Assembly: GCF_018678075.1 (NCBI RefSeq)
Contig: NZ_JAHHIR010000025.1
Location: 1-64,000, forward strand
Source of the DNA: Epibacterium ulvae
GTDB lineage: Bacteria > Pseudomonadota > Alphaproteobacteria > Rhodobacterales > Rhodobacteraceae
Reading direction: 5' to 3'
DNA: 64,000 bases
Of this stretch, positions 55,199 through 63,230 are shown piece after piece (the stretch's first letter is position 1; each line of letters opens with the position of its first letter). The position numbers were made by a program, and so were the translations under genes. The notes beneath the pieces are model-generated. The model saw only the letters and a list, made by a program, of their open reading frames with translations. It was not told where the DNA came from and searched no databases.

Positions 55199-56764
55199 AT
55201 GAACGTGCACGTCCAACCCGATAGGGGCGGTTATGGTATTCTTGTCGAAGACCTCCCCCATCCCGTCTATGTCCGATACGAAGGTGAGCTGCTTGCGCAA
55301 AGCGGCCGCGCCAAGGTGATGTTTGAAACCCGCAACGCGCCGTCGATCTATTTACCGGTCGATGATCTGAAGGCGTCGCTGGTTCAAAATGACGGTCTGC
55401 GCACCTTTTGCCCGTTTAAAGGCACCGCGCGGTATTACGATCTGGATACGCGCAACGGCTCGCTGGATAATGTCGCTTGGACCTATGATTGCCCCTTCCC
55501 CGAGGTTGAGGGGATCGAACGGTTTGTCAGCTTTGGCCAAAACGAAGGTCTGGAAATTGACTCCGGCAAGAATGAGATTCTGGCGCCGTCCTACGCCAAC
55601 ATCTCGGGCCCGCTGGTGGATTGGTTGCTGCGCGAGGCTTCGTTCATCCCCTCGCCCGAAGAATTCACCCGCGCCTTTTCACATAAGCTGATCAGCCAAG
55701 GTGTGGCCCTGTCGCGCCTGTCTGTGATGGCGTGGTCTCTGCATCCGATGATCGCCGGTAAGAACTTCATCTGGTCCAAGGCCGAAGACGAAGTGAAGGT
55801 GCACACGCCATCCTATGAGATCTACGATGAACCCGCCTATCACAACAGCCCGATCCGGCATGTGTCCAAAGGGCTGGGTGGCGTGCGTCATAGGCTGAAC
55901 GAAGATTCCGATATCGCGGCCTTCCCCATCCTCGAAGATCTGCAACGCGCGGGCGCGACCGACTATGTTGCGATGCCGCTGCCGTTTTCAGATGGGCGTA
56001 TCAACGTGATGACCGTGGCGACCGACCACCCGGATGGGTTCAGTACGTCTGATTTGGGTCTGATCTTTGAATGCTCCGCCGTCATCGCGCGATACTACGA
56101 GGTGTTCGCCCAACGCGACAACGCAAAATCGCTGCTGGAAACATATGTCGGGAAACGATCAGGATCACGCGTGCTGGGCGGCGAAATACGCCGTGGCGAC
56201 GGGGATGAAATCGACGCGGCCATTATGTTCTGCGACCTGCGCCGCTCAACTCGATTGCAGGAAACGCTGGGCCGCAAAGCCTATATCAAACTGCTCAACC
56301 GTTTCTTTGAGAGTACCTCTGATATTGTGCACGCCCATGGTGGCGAAGTGCTGAAATTCATCGGCGACGCTGTTCTGGCGGTCTTTCCCGCTGGCGATGA
56401 TGCCGATCACGCCCGAAAACAGGCAATCATTGCCGCCCGTGAAAGCACGCTGGCCTTAACCGATATGCGCGATGAGGTTGAAGTTGCCGATCTGGACTGT
56501 GCCATTGGCGTCGCCTTTGGTTCAGTCACCTATGGCAATATAGGCTCACGCGAGCGGTTGGATTTCACCGTTGTTGGACAGGCCGCCAATATTGCCGCGC
56601 GTTTGGGTGACTATGGCAAAACAATCGGCGCGCAGATCGTCGTGAGCCGCAACAGCCTGTGCCACACCTGCACTGCGCATTCCTTGGGGGATCTGGTGCT
56701 CCACAATGTCGGAAAATCTGTGGAAGCCTATGTGGTTCCTCTGTCAGAACCGAGCTGCACCTAA
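55199..56764 (+). CDS. DUF427-adenylate/guanylate cyclase fusion protein
   Basis: 521 residues from the ATG at 55199, with AAGGAAA about 8 bases upstream. Residues about 1-125 are a DUF427 domain: HPVYVRYEGELLAQSGRA, the PSIYLPVDDL and TFCPFKGTARYYDL strands. A middle region of about 200 residues resembles the sensory part of some bacterial cyclases (MAWSLHPMIAGKNFIW, YVAMPLPFSDGRINVMT). The C-terminal class III cyclase domain has AAIMFCDLRRSTRLQE, EVLKFIGDAVLAVFP and TVVGQAANIAARLGDYG, so the metal Asp pair and Asn/Arg residues look intact. No membrane helix is seen. The combination with DUF427 is unusual; input is presumably a small ligand or redox cue. Confidence 0.87.
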   Translation: MNVHVQPDRGGYGILVEDLPHPVYVRYEGELLAQSGRAKVMFETRNAPSIYLPVDDLKASLVQNDGLRTFCPFKGTARYYDLDTRNGSLDNVAWTYDCPFPEVEGIERFVSFGQNEGLEIDSGKNEILAPSYANISGPLVDWLLREASFIPSPEEFTRAFSHKLISQGVALSRLSVMAWSLHPMIAGKNFIWSKAEDEVKVHTPSYEIYDEPAYHNSPIRHVSKGLGGVRHRLNEDSDIAAFPILEDLQRAGATDYVAMPLPFSDGRINVMTVATDHPDGFSTSDLGLIFECSAVIARYYEVFAQRDNAKSLLETYVGKRSGSRVLGGEIRRGDGDEIDAAIMFCDLRRSTRLQETLGRKAYIKLLNRFFESTSDIVHAHGGEVLKFIGDAVLAVFPAGDDADHARKQAIIAARESTLALTDMRDEVEVADLDCAIGVAFGSVTYGNIGSRERLDFTVVGQAANIAARLGDYGKTIGAQIVVSRNSLCHTCTAHSLGDLVLHNVGKSVEAYVVPLSEPSCT

Positions 56765-56801
56765 CTGGAACAGCTCGGTCAATACCGCGTGTCTAGGCAG
56801 A

Positions 56802-57794
56802 TCAGTGTGACAGAACCCAAATGCCCAGCGCAATGAACACGGCTAGGAACACGGTCAGCGTCACAATCAGCCCAACGGATGAACCGCCGACGGTGCGCAG
56901 CTCTTGTATGGATGTCTTCATGCCCACGGCCGCAACCGCAGTCACCAGACAGGCGCGGGAGATCTGATCGGCGACGTTCGCCACGACCTCGGGCAACAGA
57001 TGTGCAGAATTCAATGCGGCCAGGGCCAGAAACGCCAGGATAAACCCCGGAACTAGCGGCGGTTTTTCACCGATCTCCGTCTCATTGCGCAACAAGAGCG
57101 CGCCGATGAAAACAACGGGCGCCAGCATCGTCACTCGGAACAGTTTGACCAAGGTCGCGGCGTCGCCGGTCGCATCAGACATGGAAAACCCAGCGCCAAC
57201 CACCTGGGCGACGTCATGAATTGTCCCGCCGAGGAAAACACCAGCCTGATTGGTATCAAATCCCAAGGCGGTCGCAATCACGGGGTAGACGATCATTGCA
57301 ACGGTTGAGGCGACAGTGACGCAGACCACGGTAAAGGTCAGGTCCGACTCGCTTTTGTCATGTTTGGGCAGCAAGCTCGCGATCGCCATCGCCGCTGAGG
57401 CGCCACAGATGGCAACCGCGCCGCCTGCAAGAAACCCAAAGGCCCGGCTGCGCGAAAAAACCGACGACAGCGCAATGCCAAGCAAGATGGTCGCAGCCAC
57501 GCCAATGGTGATCAAAACGGCATATGTCGGCCCCATCCCAATCAACAGATCAAGGCTCACCCGCACGCCAAGCAGGGCAACACCGACTCGCAACACCGTG
57601 CGGGACGCATAGTTGATGCCAACGGATGTTTTCTGCTCAGATGAGAGAAATTGGAACGGGATACCCAGCAAGATCGCCATCAACATCACAGGCGCGCCGT
57701 AATGATCCGACAGAAATTGCGCGGCCATGGCGACCAAGGCCGCCATGAAAAGGCCCGGCCCGATCTCTCGGACCTGGTTCATGGTTAGTAGCAT
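56802..57794 (-). CDS. YeiH-family putative sulfate exporter
   Basis: 330 residues with about ten hydrophobic segments. GVGVALLGVRVSL-type sequence (VLRVGVALLGVRVSLDLLIG), the GGAVAICGASAAMAIASLL block and GVFLGGTIHDVAQVVGAGFSM are characteristic of the YeiH/UPF0324 family, some of which export sulfate or sulfite-derived compounds. Substrate is unproven. The start at 57794 overlaps the end of the ABC ATPase gene by ten bases, so it is coupled to that operon; a later ATG at 57782 is possible. Confidence 0.87.
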   Translation of the reverse strand: MLLTMNQVREIGPGLFMAALVAMAAQFLSDHYGAPVMLMAILLGIPFQFLSSEQKTSVGINYASRTVLRVGVALLGVRVSLDLLIGMGPTYAVLITIGVAATILLGIALSSVFSRSRAFGFLAGGAVAICGASAAMAIASLLPKHDKSESDLTFTVVCVTVASTVAMIVYPVIATALGFDTNQAGVFLGGTIHDVAQVVGAGFSMSDATGDAATLVKLFRVTMLAPVVFIGALLLRNETEIGEKPPLVPGFILAFLALAALNSAHLLPEVVANVADQISRACLVTAVAAVGMKTSIQELRTVGGSSVGLIVTLTVFLAVFIALGIWVLSH

Positions 57795-58849
57795 GCTAGT
57801 CCATTGTCCTTGCGGAAAAGATAGGTGGCGGATGGAGCAACGGACAGGCGAATGGTGTCCCCAATACGGGTGTCCGTCTGTCCGGCTTGATGCACGGTGA
57901 CTGACTGACCATTCCCCAAACTCCCAAACATATAGCTTTCGGATCCCAGTTGCTCGACTTCGGCGACAGTCATCTTCAAAACGCCATTCTGGTCAATCAC
58001 CAAATCACGGGGACGCACCCCCAGTTCCACGGCATCGCCAGTGGCAACACCGGCACGCGGCCCATCGAGCGCGATCAAAGTATCGTCGCTTAAGCGCACC
58101 CCGTTGTCGGCGATCACACCGTCGACAAAATTCATCGCAGGCGAGCCGATAAAACCCGCTACAAAGCGGTTCTTGGGCGCATTGAACAGATCCAGCGGGG
58201 TGCCGAATTGTTCGACTTTGCCCGCCCGCAGAACTGCGATCTTGTCTGCCATTGTCATTGCTTCAACCTGATCATGGGTCACATAGATCATGGTATTGCC
58301 CAGGCGCCGGTGCAGGTTCGCAATCTCACGACGCATGTTGACCCGCAGTTCAGCATCCAAATTGGACAAAGGTTCATCAAACAAAAAGACCTTTGGCTCG
58401 CGCACAACCGCACGCCCGATGGCCACCCGTTGTCGTTGCCCACCTGACAGTTGGCCAGGACGGCGATCCAGGTAATCTTCGATCTGCAGCATCCGCGCCG
58501 CTTCGGTGACGCGTTTGTCGATCTCTGCCTTTGGGGTGTTGAGGTTCTCGAGCCCAAAGCTGAGGTTTTTGCGCACCGACATATGCGGATAAAGCGCGTA
58601 GGATTGGAACACCATCGCCAACCCGCGCTGCGCGGCAGGCACGTGGTTAACCACCTCACCATCAATGCAGACATCGCCGTCAGTGATGGATTCCAGACCG
58701 GAAATCATCCGCAATAGGGTCGATTTTCCGCACCCCGATGGGCCCACAAAGACACAAAACTCACCCGAGGCGATTTCCATGTCGATCCCATGGACCACTT
58801 CGACCGCACCGTAGTGTTTTACAACTTTTGAGAGGACAAGATTTGTCAT
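57785..58849 (-). CDS. ABC transporter ATPase, MalK/UgpC type
   Basis: 354 residues from the ATG at 58849, the start that fits the family (MTNLVLSKVVKHYGAVEVVH). The ATPase has Walker A in VGPSGCGKSTLLRMISG, the signature LSGGQRQRVAIGRAVV, Walker B in KVFLFDEPLSNLDAELR and the H-loop in YVTHDQVEAMTMADKI. The C-terminal about 110 residues are the TOBE/OB regulatory domain (VELGVRPRDLVI, GNGQSVTVHQAGQ). It energises the adjacent permeases. Its ATG shares one base with the permease stop, and yeiH overlaps its end. Confidence 0.93.
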   Translation of the reverse strand: MTNLVLSKVVKHYGAVEVVHGIDMEIASGEFCVFVGPSGCGKSTLLRMISGLESITDGDVCIDGEVVNHVPAAQRGLAMVFQSYALYPHMSVRKNLSFGLENLNTPKAEIDKRVTEAARMLQIEDYLDRRPGQLSGGQRQRVAIGRAVVREPKVFLFDEPLSNLDAELRVNMRREIANLHRRLGNTMIYVTHDQVEAMTMADKIAVLRAGKVEQFGTPLDLFNAPKNRFVAGFIGSPAMNFVDGVIADNGVRLSDDTLIALDGPRAGVATGDAVELGVRPRDLVIDQNGVLKMTVAEVEQLGSESYMFGSLGNGQSVTVHQAGQTDTRIGDTIRLSVAPSATYLFRKDNGLACY

Positions 58850-60285
58850 TATTTTAGCCCCGTATTGGCGATGCCGGTGGTGATGTACTTCTGCAAGAAC
58901 ACAAAGACGAGCGTGGATGGAACCAAGCTGACCATTGTCATCGCAAGCCGATAATGTTCCTGGCTCAGATGTTCGCCGCGGAATTCCAGCAGGCAAAGCT
59001 GGATCGTATAGGCATCTTTTGTGGTAGCGATAGCCACCAGTGGTAGGATCAAGTCGTTCCAACGCCAGATCACCGACAGGATGGCCAATGCAGCGATGGC
59101 GGGCAGCGCCAGCGGAAGCACAATCCTCCAGTACACTTTCCACTCGCTTGCCGCATCCATACGCGCGGCTTCGATCAGCTCATCAGGGATCGACAACATA
59201 TATTGGCGCAACAGGAACACACCGGTTGGCGTCGCCGCGCCGGGGATGATGACCCCCCAAATCGACCCCGACAGGCCCGTGGCATAGACCGCTTTGAACA
59301 CCCCGACCAAGGTGATGGTGGGCGGCACCATTAGCGTCGCAAGGATCACGATGAAAAATGCCACCTGACCGCGGAATTTGTATTTGGCCAGTGAAAACGC
59401 GGCCATTGAGTTCACGAGCAGCGTCAAAACCGTTGCGATGACTGTCACGAGAACCGAGTTGGTAAAGCAAGTCGCAAAATTCACGTTCAAGCCAAAGGCC
59501 TGGCCCGTGATTGGATCGGTAAAGTTCTCCCAGGACGGGTCAAAGATGCGGCGCATGGTCACCGAATTGGTATCCAGACGCACCACCTTGTCGGTGCGAT
59601 TGTCGACGTAGCGTGCGGGCGTGAAGTCACGCGTTGCTTTGAAATTTGAAATCCCAAACAGCGTTTCGTCCCCCGTCACAGGATCCGGCGCGGTGACCTG
59701 GATCTGCAGCGACACGCGCGCAGGTTCATAAGGCGCCAGGTTCAAGTATTCCGACAGCAGACGTGCCTGTTCATCGTCCAACTGGGCCAGAACGCCTTCC
59801 ACATCATTTTCAGCCTTTGCGCTGACGGACATGGACGGATATCGCAGCAACCACTCGGGCAGGCCTTGTTCGGCTATCAAGTCGCGCACCAGCTGTGGCA
59901 CTTGATTAAGATGCGAGCGCAGAGCGTAGAGATCACGCCCCTCGTGTTGGCTCAGGAAACCAGGTAGATCCTGTTCGGCTTTCTCCGCATCCGACAGATC
60001 ATCCCAGCCCAGAACCCATTGCGGCAGATCCGGGATAAAGAAGATCTGTTTACCGTCCGGGGAGGACACGGTTGCACGGGCCACTTGTTCAAAAGAGGAC
60101 GGCAACAGGGAGAGGTCTTGTTTTTCCAGTTGCGACGACGATTTGAGCGAATTGAGCGCCAGCCAAGAGACGGGCAACAAGATCAGCAATACGCCGGTCA
60201 GCAGATAAGCATAGGTCAGATAGTCGAGCCAATTCGCCCGCTGCCCTCCTGCTTTGCGGGTTAGAAAGGTTGTTACTGCGTTCAT
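58849..60285 (-). CDS. ABC transporter permease with large periplasmic insertion
   Basis: 478 residues, against about 280 for a normal MalG-type permease. Transmembrane helix 1 (AYLLTGVLLILLPVSWLAL) is followed by about 220 residues (roughly 48-270) of soluble character, then by the usual core: TNSVLVTVIATVLTLLVNSM, VAFFIVILATLMVPPTITLV, and the ATPase-coupling EAA loop EAARMDAASEWKVYWRIVLP. The extra segment is acidic and hydrophilic and lies in the first periplasmic loop. Its stop overlaps the ATPase start and its own start overlaps the other permease by four bases. Confidence 0.88.
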   Translation of the reverse strand: MNAVTTFLTRKAGGQRANWLDYLTYAYLLTGVLLILLPVSWLALNSLKSSSQLEKQDLSLLPSSFEQVARATVSSPDGKQIFFIPDLPQWVLGWDDLSDAEKAEQDLPGFLSQHEGRDLYALRSHLNQVPQLVRDLIAEQGLPEWLLRYPSMSVSAKAENDVEGVLAQLDDEQARLLSEYLNLAPYEPARVSLQIQVTAPDPVTGDETLFGISNFKATRDFTPARYVDNRTDKVVRLDTNSVTMRRIFDPSWENFTDPITGQAFGLNVNFATCFTNSVLVTVIATVLTLLVNSMAAFSLAKYKFRGQVAFFIVILATLMVPPTITLVGVFKAVYATGLSGSIWGVIIPGAATPTGVFLLRQYMLSIPDELIEAARMDAASEWKVYWRIVLPLALPAIAALAILSVIWRWNDLILPLVAIATTKDAYTIQLCLLEFRGEHLSQEHYRLAMTMVSLVPSTLVFVFLQKYITTGIANTGLK

Positions 60286-61346
60286 GGTTTGCTCGATTTC
60301 GAAGAAAAGTAGACCTGCATCAACGACAGGAAGATCAGCACAACGGCGACCAACAGCGACGCCATCGCCGCAATGCCCAACCCATTTGCAGTCGGTTGTC
60401 CGCGCAGGCCCGAGGTTTCAAAAATATAGGCAACCAGCGACGACCAGCGCACCGACATTGCATAAAGCTCTTCAAACGCTTGAAACGCCTTGATTAGGGA
60501 CAAAACAGTGACCACCAACAGGGTCGGCGCCAACAATGGAATGGTGATCCGCGTCAACTGTCGCCACGCAGGTGTGCCATCCATTTCCGCCGCCTCGTAA
60601 ACATCACGTGGAATGGCCTGCAATCCGGCCAACAGGATCAGCATGTAGAACCCAAGGTGCGCCCAGGTGTAGACAAAGACCGACCAGAACATGGTCCAGG
60701 ACGGATCAGTCAGCCATTGGATCGGCTCTTGTATCCAGCCCCAGCTGAGCAACGTCTGTGATAAGACACCCTGACGTTTCAGAATAAGCGACCAAAGAAA
60801 CCCAACCACAACGGGCGACAGCATAACGGGGTAAAAGAACACTGCCCGCCAAAACCCACGCGCCACGATTTTTCGGTTCAGCGCAAGGGCCGAGATCAAC
60901 GCGAGCGCGATCATAACCGGGACCTGGAACACCACAAAAGTCGCGGTGCTATAGACGGACGCGAGGAACTTGTCGTCCTCTAGGTTTGGTGCACCGGTGT
61001 CGATCTGCGTCTCAGCCAGCAAACGGTGCAGGTTATCAAGCCCTGCCCAACCCCGATCGCTGAACAGGATCGACTGCCCTTCGGTGACGGAAAACCCAAA
61101 GTTGATGAACATGGGCGCAAAGGTAAACGCGCCAAAGATCAAGATGTTGGGCAAGAGAAAGAGATAGGGAAGCCCCGTGGAGCCGCTCAGCCGTTGTGTC
61201 AGTTCAATCGGCCATCCCACCACGCTTACAACGCGATCCCACAGGGGGCCGGTCGGGCGCAAAAGCGCCCAGCCGATTGTCAGATAGACCAGCAGATAAA
61301 GCGGCCAGGGAGCACCCGCAAAAGCGGCGTTAAGCGCCTCAGTCAT
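60282..61346 (-). CDS. ABC transporter permease, MalF/UgpA type
   Basis: 354 residues with an additional N-terminal helix (LYLLVYLTIGWALL) before the core. The six-helix core includes LPYLFLLPNILIFGAFTFAP, VFQVPVMIALALISALALN, the EAA motif EAAEMDGTPAWRQLTRITIP and a C-terminal LLVAVVLIFLSLMQVYF. It pairs with the other permease as the membrane channel. The genes overlap by four bases (TGATG type), so they are translated together. Confidence 0.91.
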   Translation of the reverse strand: MTEALNAAFAGAPWPLYLLVYLTIGWALLRPTGPLWDRVVSVVGWPIELTQRLSGSTGLPYLFLLPNILIFGAFTFAPMFINFGFSVTEGQSILFSDRGWAGLDNLHRLLAETQIDTGAPNLEDDKFLASVYSTATFVVFQVPVMIALALISALALNRKIVARGFWRAVFFYPVMLSPVVVGFLWSLILKRQGVLSQTLLSWGWIQEPIQWLTDPSWTMFWSVFVYTWAHLGFYMLILLAGLQAIPRDVYEAAEMDGTPAWRQLTRITIPLLAPTLLVVTVLSLIKAFQAFEELYAMSVRWSSLVAYIFETSGLRGQPTANGLGIAAMASLLVAVVLIFLSLMQVYFSSKSSKP

Positions 61347-61364
61347 ACGAATGCCTCCGGCGTT

Positions 61365-62630
61365 TTATTCTGCAATTTTCGCGGCAACATCCGCGTCGAT
61401 TGCTGCAAGCGCGTCATCAAGTGACATCTCACCGGTGATAGCTTTGGTGATGTAGTCCGGCACCACGCCATAGATGACAAAGTTCTTGGCATAACCTTGG
61501 AACGTGTAGGCTTGCGATGTGGTACGCGCCGCGGTGCCTGCATTGGCCGCAAACACAGACAGAGCTGCTGCTACCGCCGGGGATGCATCCGCATAATCGA
61601 TGCCAGATTCCTGCAAGGCCTGATGCGCAGTGATGTTCTTGGTCTGCGCCGCAAAGGTCGCGGCGTTTTCAGCCGCCGCCAGGAAATCGATCAACGCTGC
61701 TGCGGCTTCCGGTGATTTGGTTGATTTGAACGCCACAACCGCAGCACCGCCGGGCATCGCGCCGCAGCCACCATCGCCACAGGGCGCGGGGACGGCTTTC
61801 CAGTCAAAATCGGTGATGTTGTCCGCGTAGCTGTTGATCATCCACGAGCCGGACATATGCATGGCCACTTCGCCCGATTGGAACAGAGGCGCTGCGTTGC
61901 GATACTGGGTGCCCTCACCCGCTGGCCAGCCCTCGGCCGGCATCAGCCCGCTTTCGTGCCATCCAACAAAGACTTCGGCAAAGTTGCGGAACCCGTCGTC
62001 GACCAGGATCGGATTGCCCGCGTCATCAAAGAATTTTGCACCATAGCTAAACGCCGGGCCCGCCCAACGGTGCGCAGTGCGGTCCATCGCCAAACCGGCA
62101 GTAATACCAGTGTTGTCTTTGACCTCCAGCAACGCCGTCGCCCAGTCGTCCCAGGTCGCGCCATCGCCGGGCATATCCACGCCTGCGTCTTCAAACAGTG
62201 AGACGTTTACATAAGGACCGGTCACGGTCAGCTGAGTCATCCAGCCATAGATCCCCTGATCGTCACCACCGGGTGCGCGGAACCATGGCAAGGTCGCGCC
62301 ATAGGATGCATTCCAAGTGTCAGCATCCACATAGGGAGTCAGATCAAGATAATATTGGTTCAAACCACCCAGATTGGTGACCCGTGCCACATCGGGGGCT
62401 GCGTCCGTTTGCAGCTGATTTTCCAGCTGGTCGCGAATGACGTCATAACCAACGGTCTGCAGTTTGACGGTATGGCCCGTTGCCTCGGTAAATGCAGGCA
62501 GCATCTCTGCGATGACATCGCATTCGGTTGCATCCTGATAACACAGGAAATTCACCTCATCCGCTGACGCGGAATAAGCACCCGCCATCAGCACAATCAA
62601 CAGACCTGTCGACGTGAACAGTTGTTTCAT
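61365..62630 (-). CDS. Periplasmic solute-binding protein, family 1
   Basis: 421 residues with a signal peptide ending near AYSASA (about residue 24). The family 1 binding-protein pattern is clear: VIAEMLPAFTEATGHTVKL, YDVIRDQLENQLQTDAAPDV, LFQSGEVAMHMSGSWMIN and the later PGGAAVVAFKSTKSPEAA. An unusual cysteine pair occurs in APCGDGGCGAMPGG. The ligand is probably a sugar or sugar derivative, not defined by sequence. The order binding protein, permease, permease, ATPase and YeiH makes one likely operon of five genes. Confidence 0.92.
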   Translation of the reverse strand: MKQLFTSTGLLIVLMAGAYSASADEVNFLCYQDATECDVIAEMLPAFTEATGHTVKLQTVGYDVIRDQLENQLQTDAAPDVARVTNLGGLNQYYLDLTPYVDADTWNASYGATLPWFRAPGGDDQGIYGWMTQLTVTGPYVNVSLFEDAGVDMPGDGATWDDWATALLEVKDNTGITAGLAMDRTAHRWAGPAFSYGAKFFDDAGNPILVDDGFRNFAEVFVGWHESGLMPAEGWPAGEGTQYRNAAPLFQSGEVAMHMSGSWMINSYADNITDFDWKAVPAPCGDGGCGAMPGGAAVVAFKSTKSPEAAAALIDFLAAAENAATFAAQTKNITAHQALQESGIDYADASPAVAAALSVFAANAGTAARTTSQAYTFQGYAKNFVIYGVVPDYITKAITGEMSLDDALAAIDADVAAKIAE

Positions 62631-62712
62631 ATTTTCCTCCCTTGAATCTTAACCGGGCCCCACATGACCCGTCACATATTACCGTTCAGAACACCTGCCC
62701 CCTCCACTGGGC

Positions 62713-63228
62713 TTATTGGGCCTGAAACGTACTCATCTTTCCTTTGAAGAAGCCAAGCGCGTCACCGGTATCCCGCATGGTGACACGTAAAACGCGTCCG
62801 ACAACTATTTCGTGGTCTCCTCCGTCATAAATTGCATGGCGACTACATTCGAAACGGGCCAGACATCCCTCCAGAACCGGCACGCCCTCGGCGTTTTGGG
62901 CCACGTCCAATTTGGACAGGGCTGACATGTCCTTGGCCACATCCCAGCACAGATCACTTTGTTCCGTCGAAAGCACGTGAACCGCGAAATACTCTGCCTC
63001 GACAAAATATGGGAATCGACGCGAGGCCTTTTGCGGTGACCACAGAACCAATGGCGGATCGATGGAGACTGACGAAAAACTATTGGCGGTGATTGCGACG
63101 GGGCCCTCATTGGACCCTACGGTCACGACGGTGACACCCGTTGCAAACCGACCAAAAGCATCGCGCAGGTTGCGCGCATTGCTCGCATCAGGCTCGAATT
63201 GCTGCATGTTATCCAATGAGGCCAGCAT
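62713..63228 (-). CDS. Flavin reductase family protein
   Basis: 171 residues from the ATG at 63228; a second ATG at 63207 (MQQFEPD) has a better spaced GGA and may be the real start. The FMN-binding split-barrel pattern LRDAFGRFATGVTVVT, ITANSFSSVSIDPPLVLWSP and YFAVHVLSTEQSDLC is that of the small flavin reductases that supply reduced flavin to two-component monooxygenases. No partner monooxygenase is next to it. It lies two bases after the aldo/keto reductase stop, so the two are cotranscribed. Confidence 0.9.
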   Translation of the reverse strand: MLASLDNMQQFEPDASNARNLRDAFGRFATGVTVVTVGSNEGPVAITANSFSSVSIDPPLVLWSPQKASRRFPYFVEAEYFAVHVLSTEQSDLCWDVAKDMSALSKLDVAQNAEGVPVLEGCLARFECSRHAIYDGGDHEIVVGRVLRVTMRDTGDALGFFKGKMSTFQAQ

Positions 63229-63230
63229 CC

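Noticed and set aside
58850-59143. N-terminal extension of the ABC ATPase frame upstream of 58849
   Set aside because: It runs inside the permease gene and shows no ATPase character; the MTNLVLSK start matches the family.
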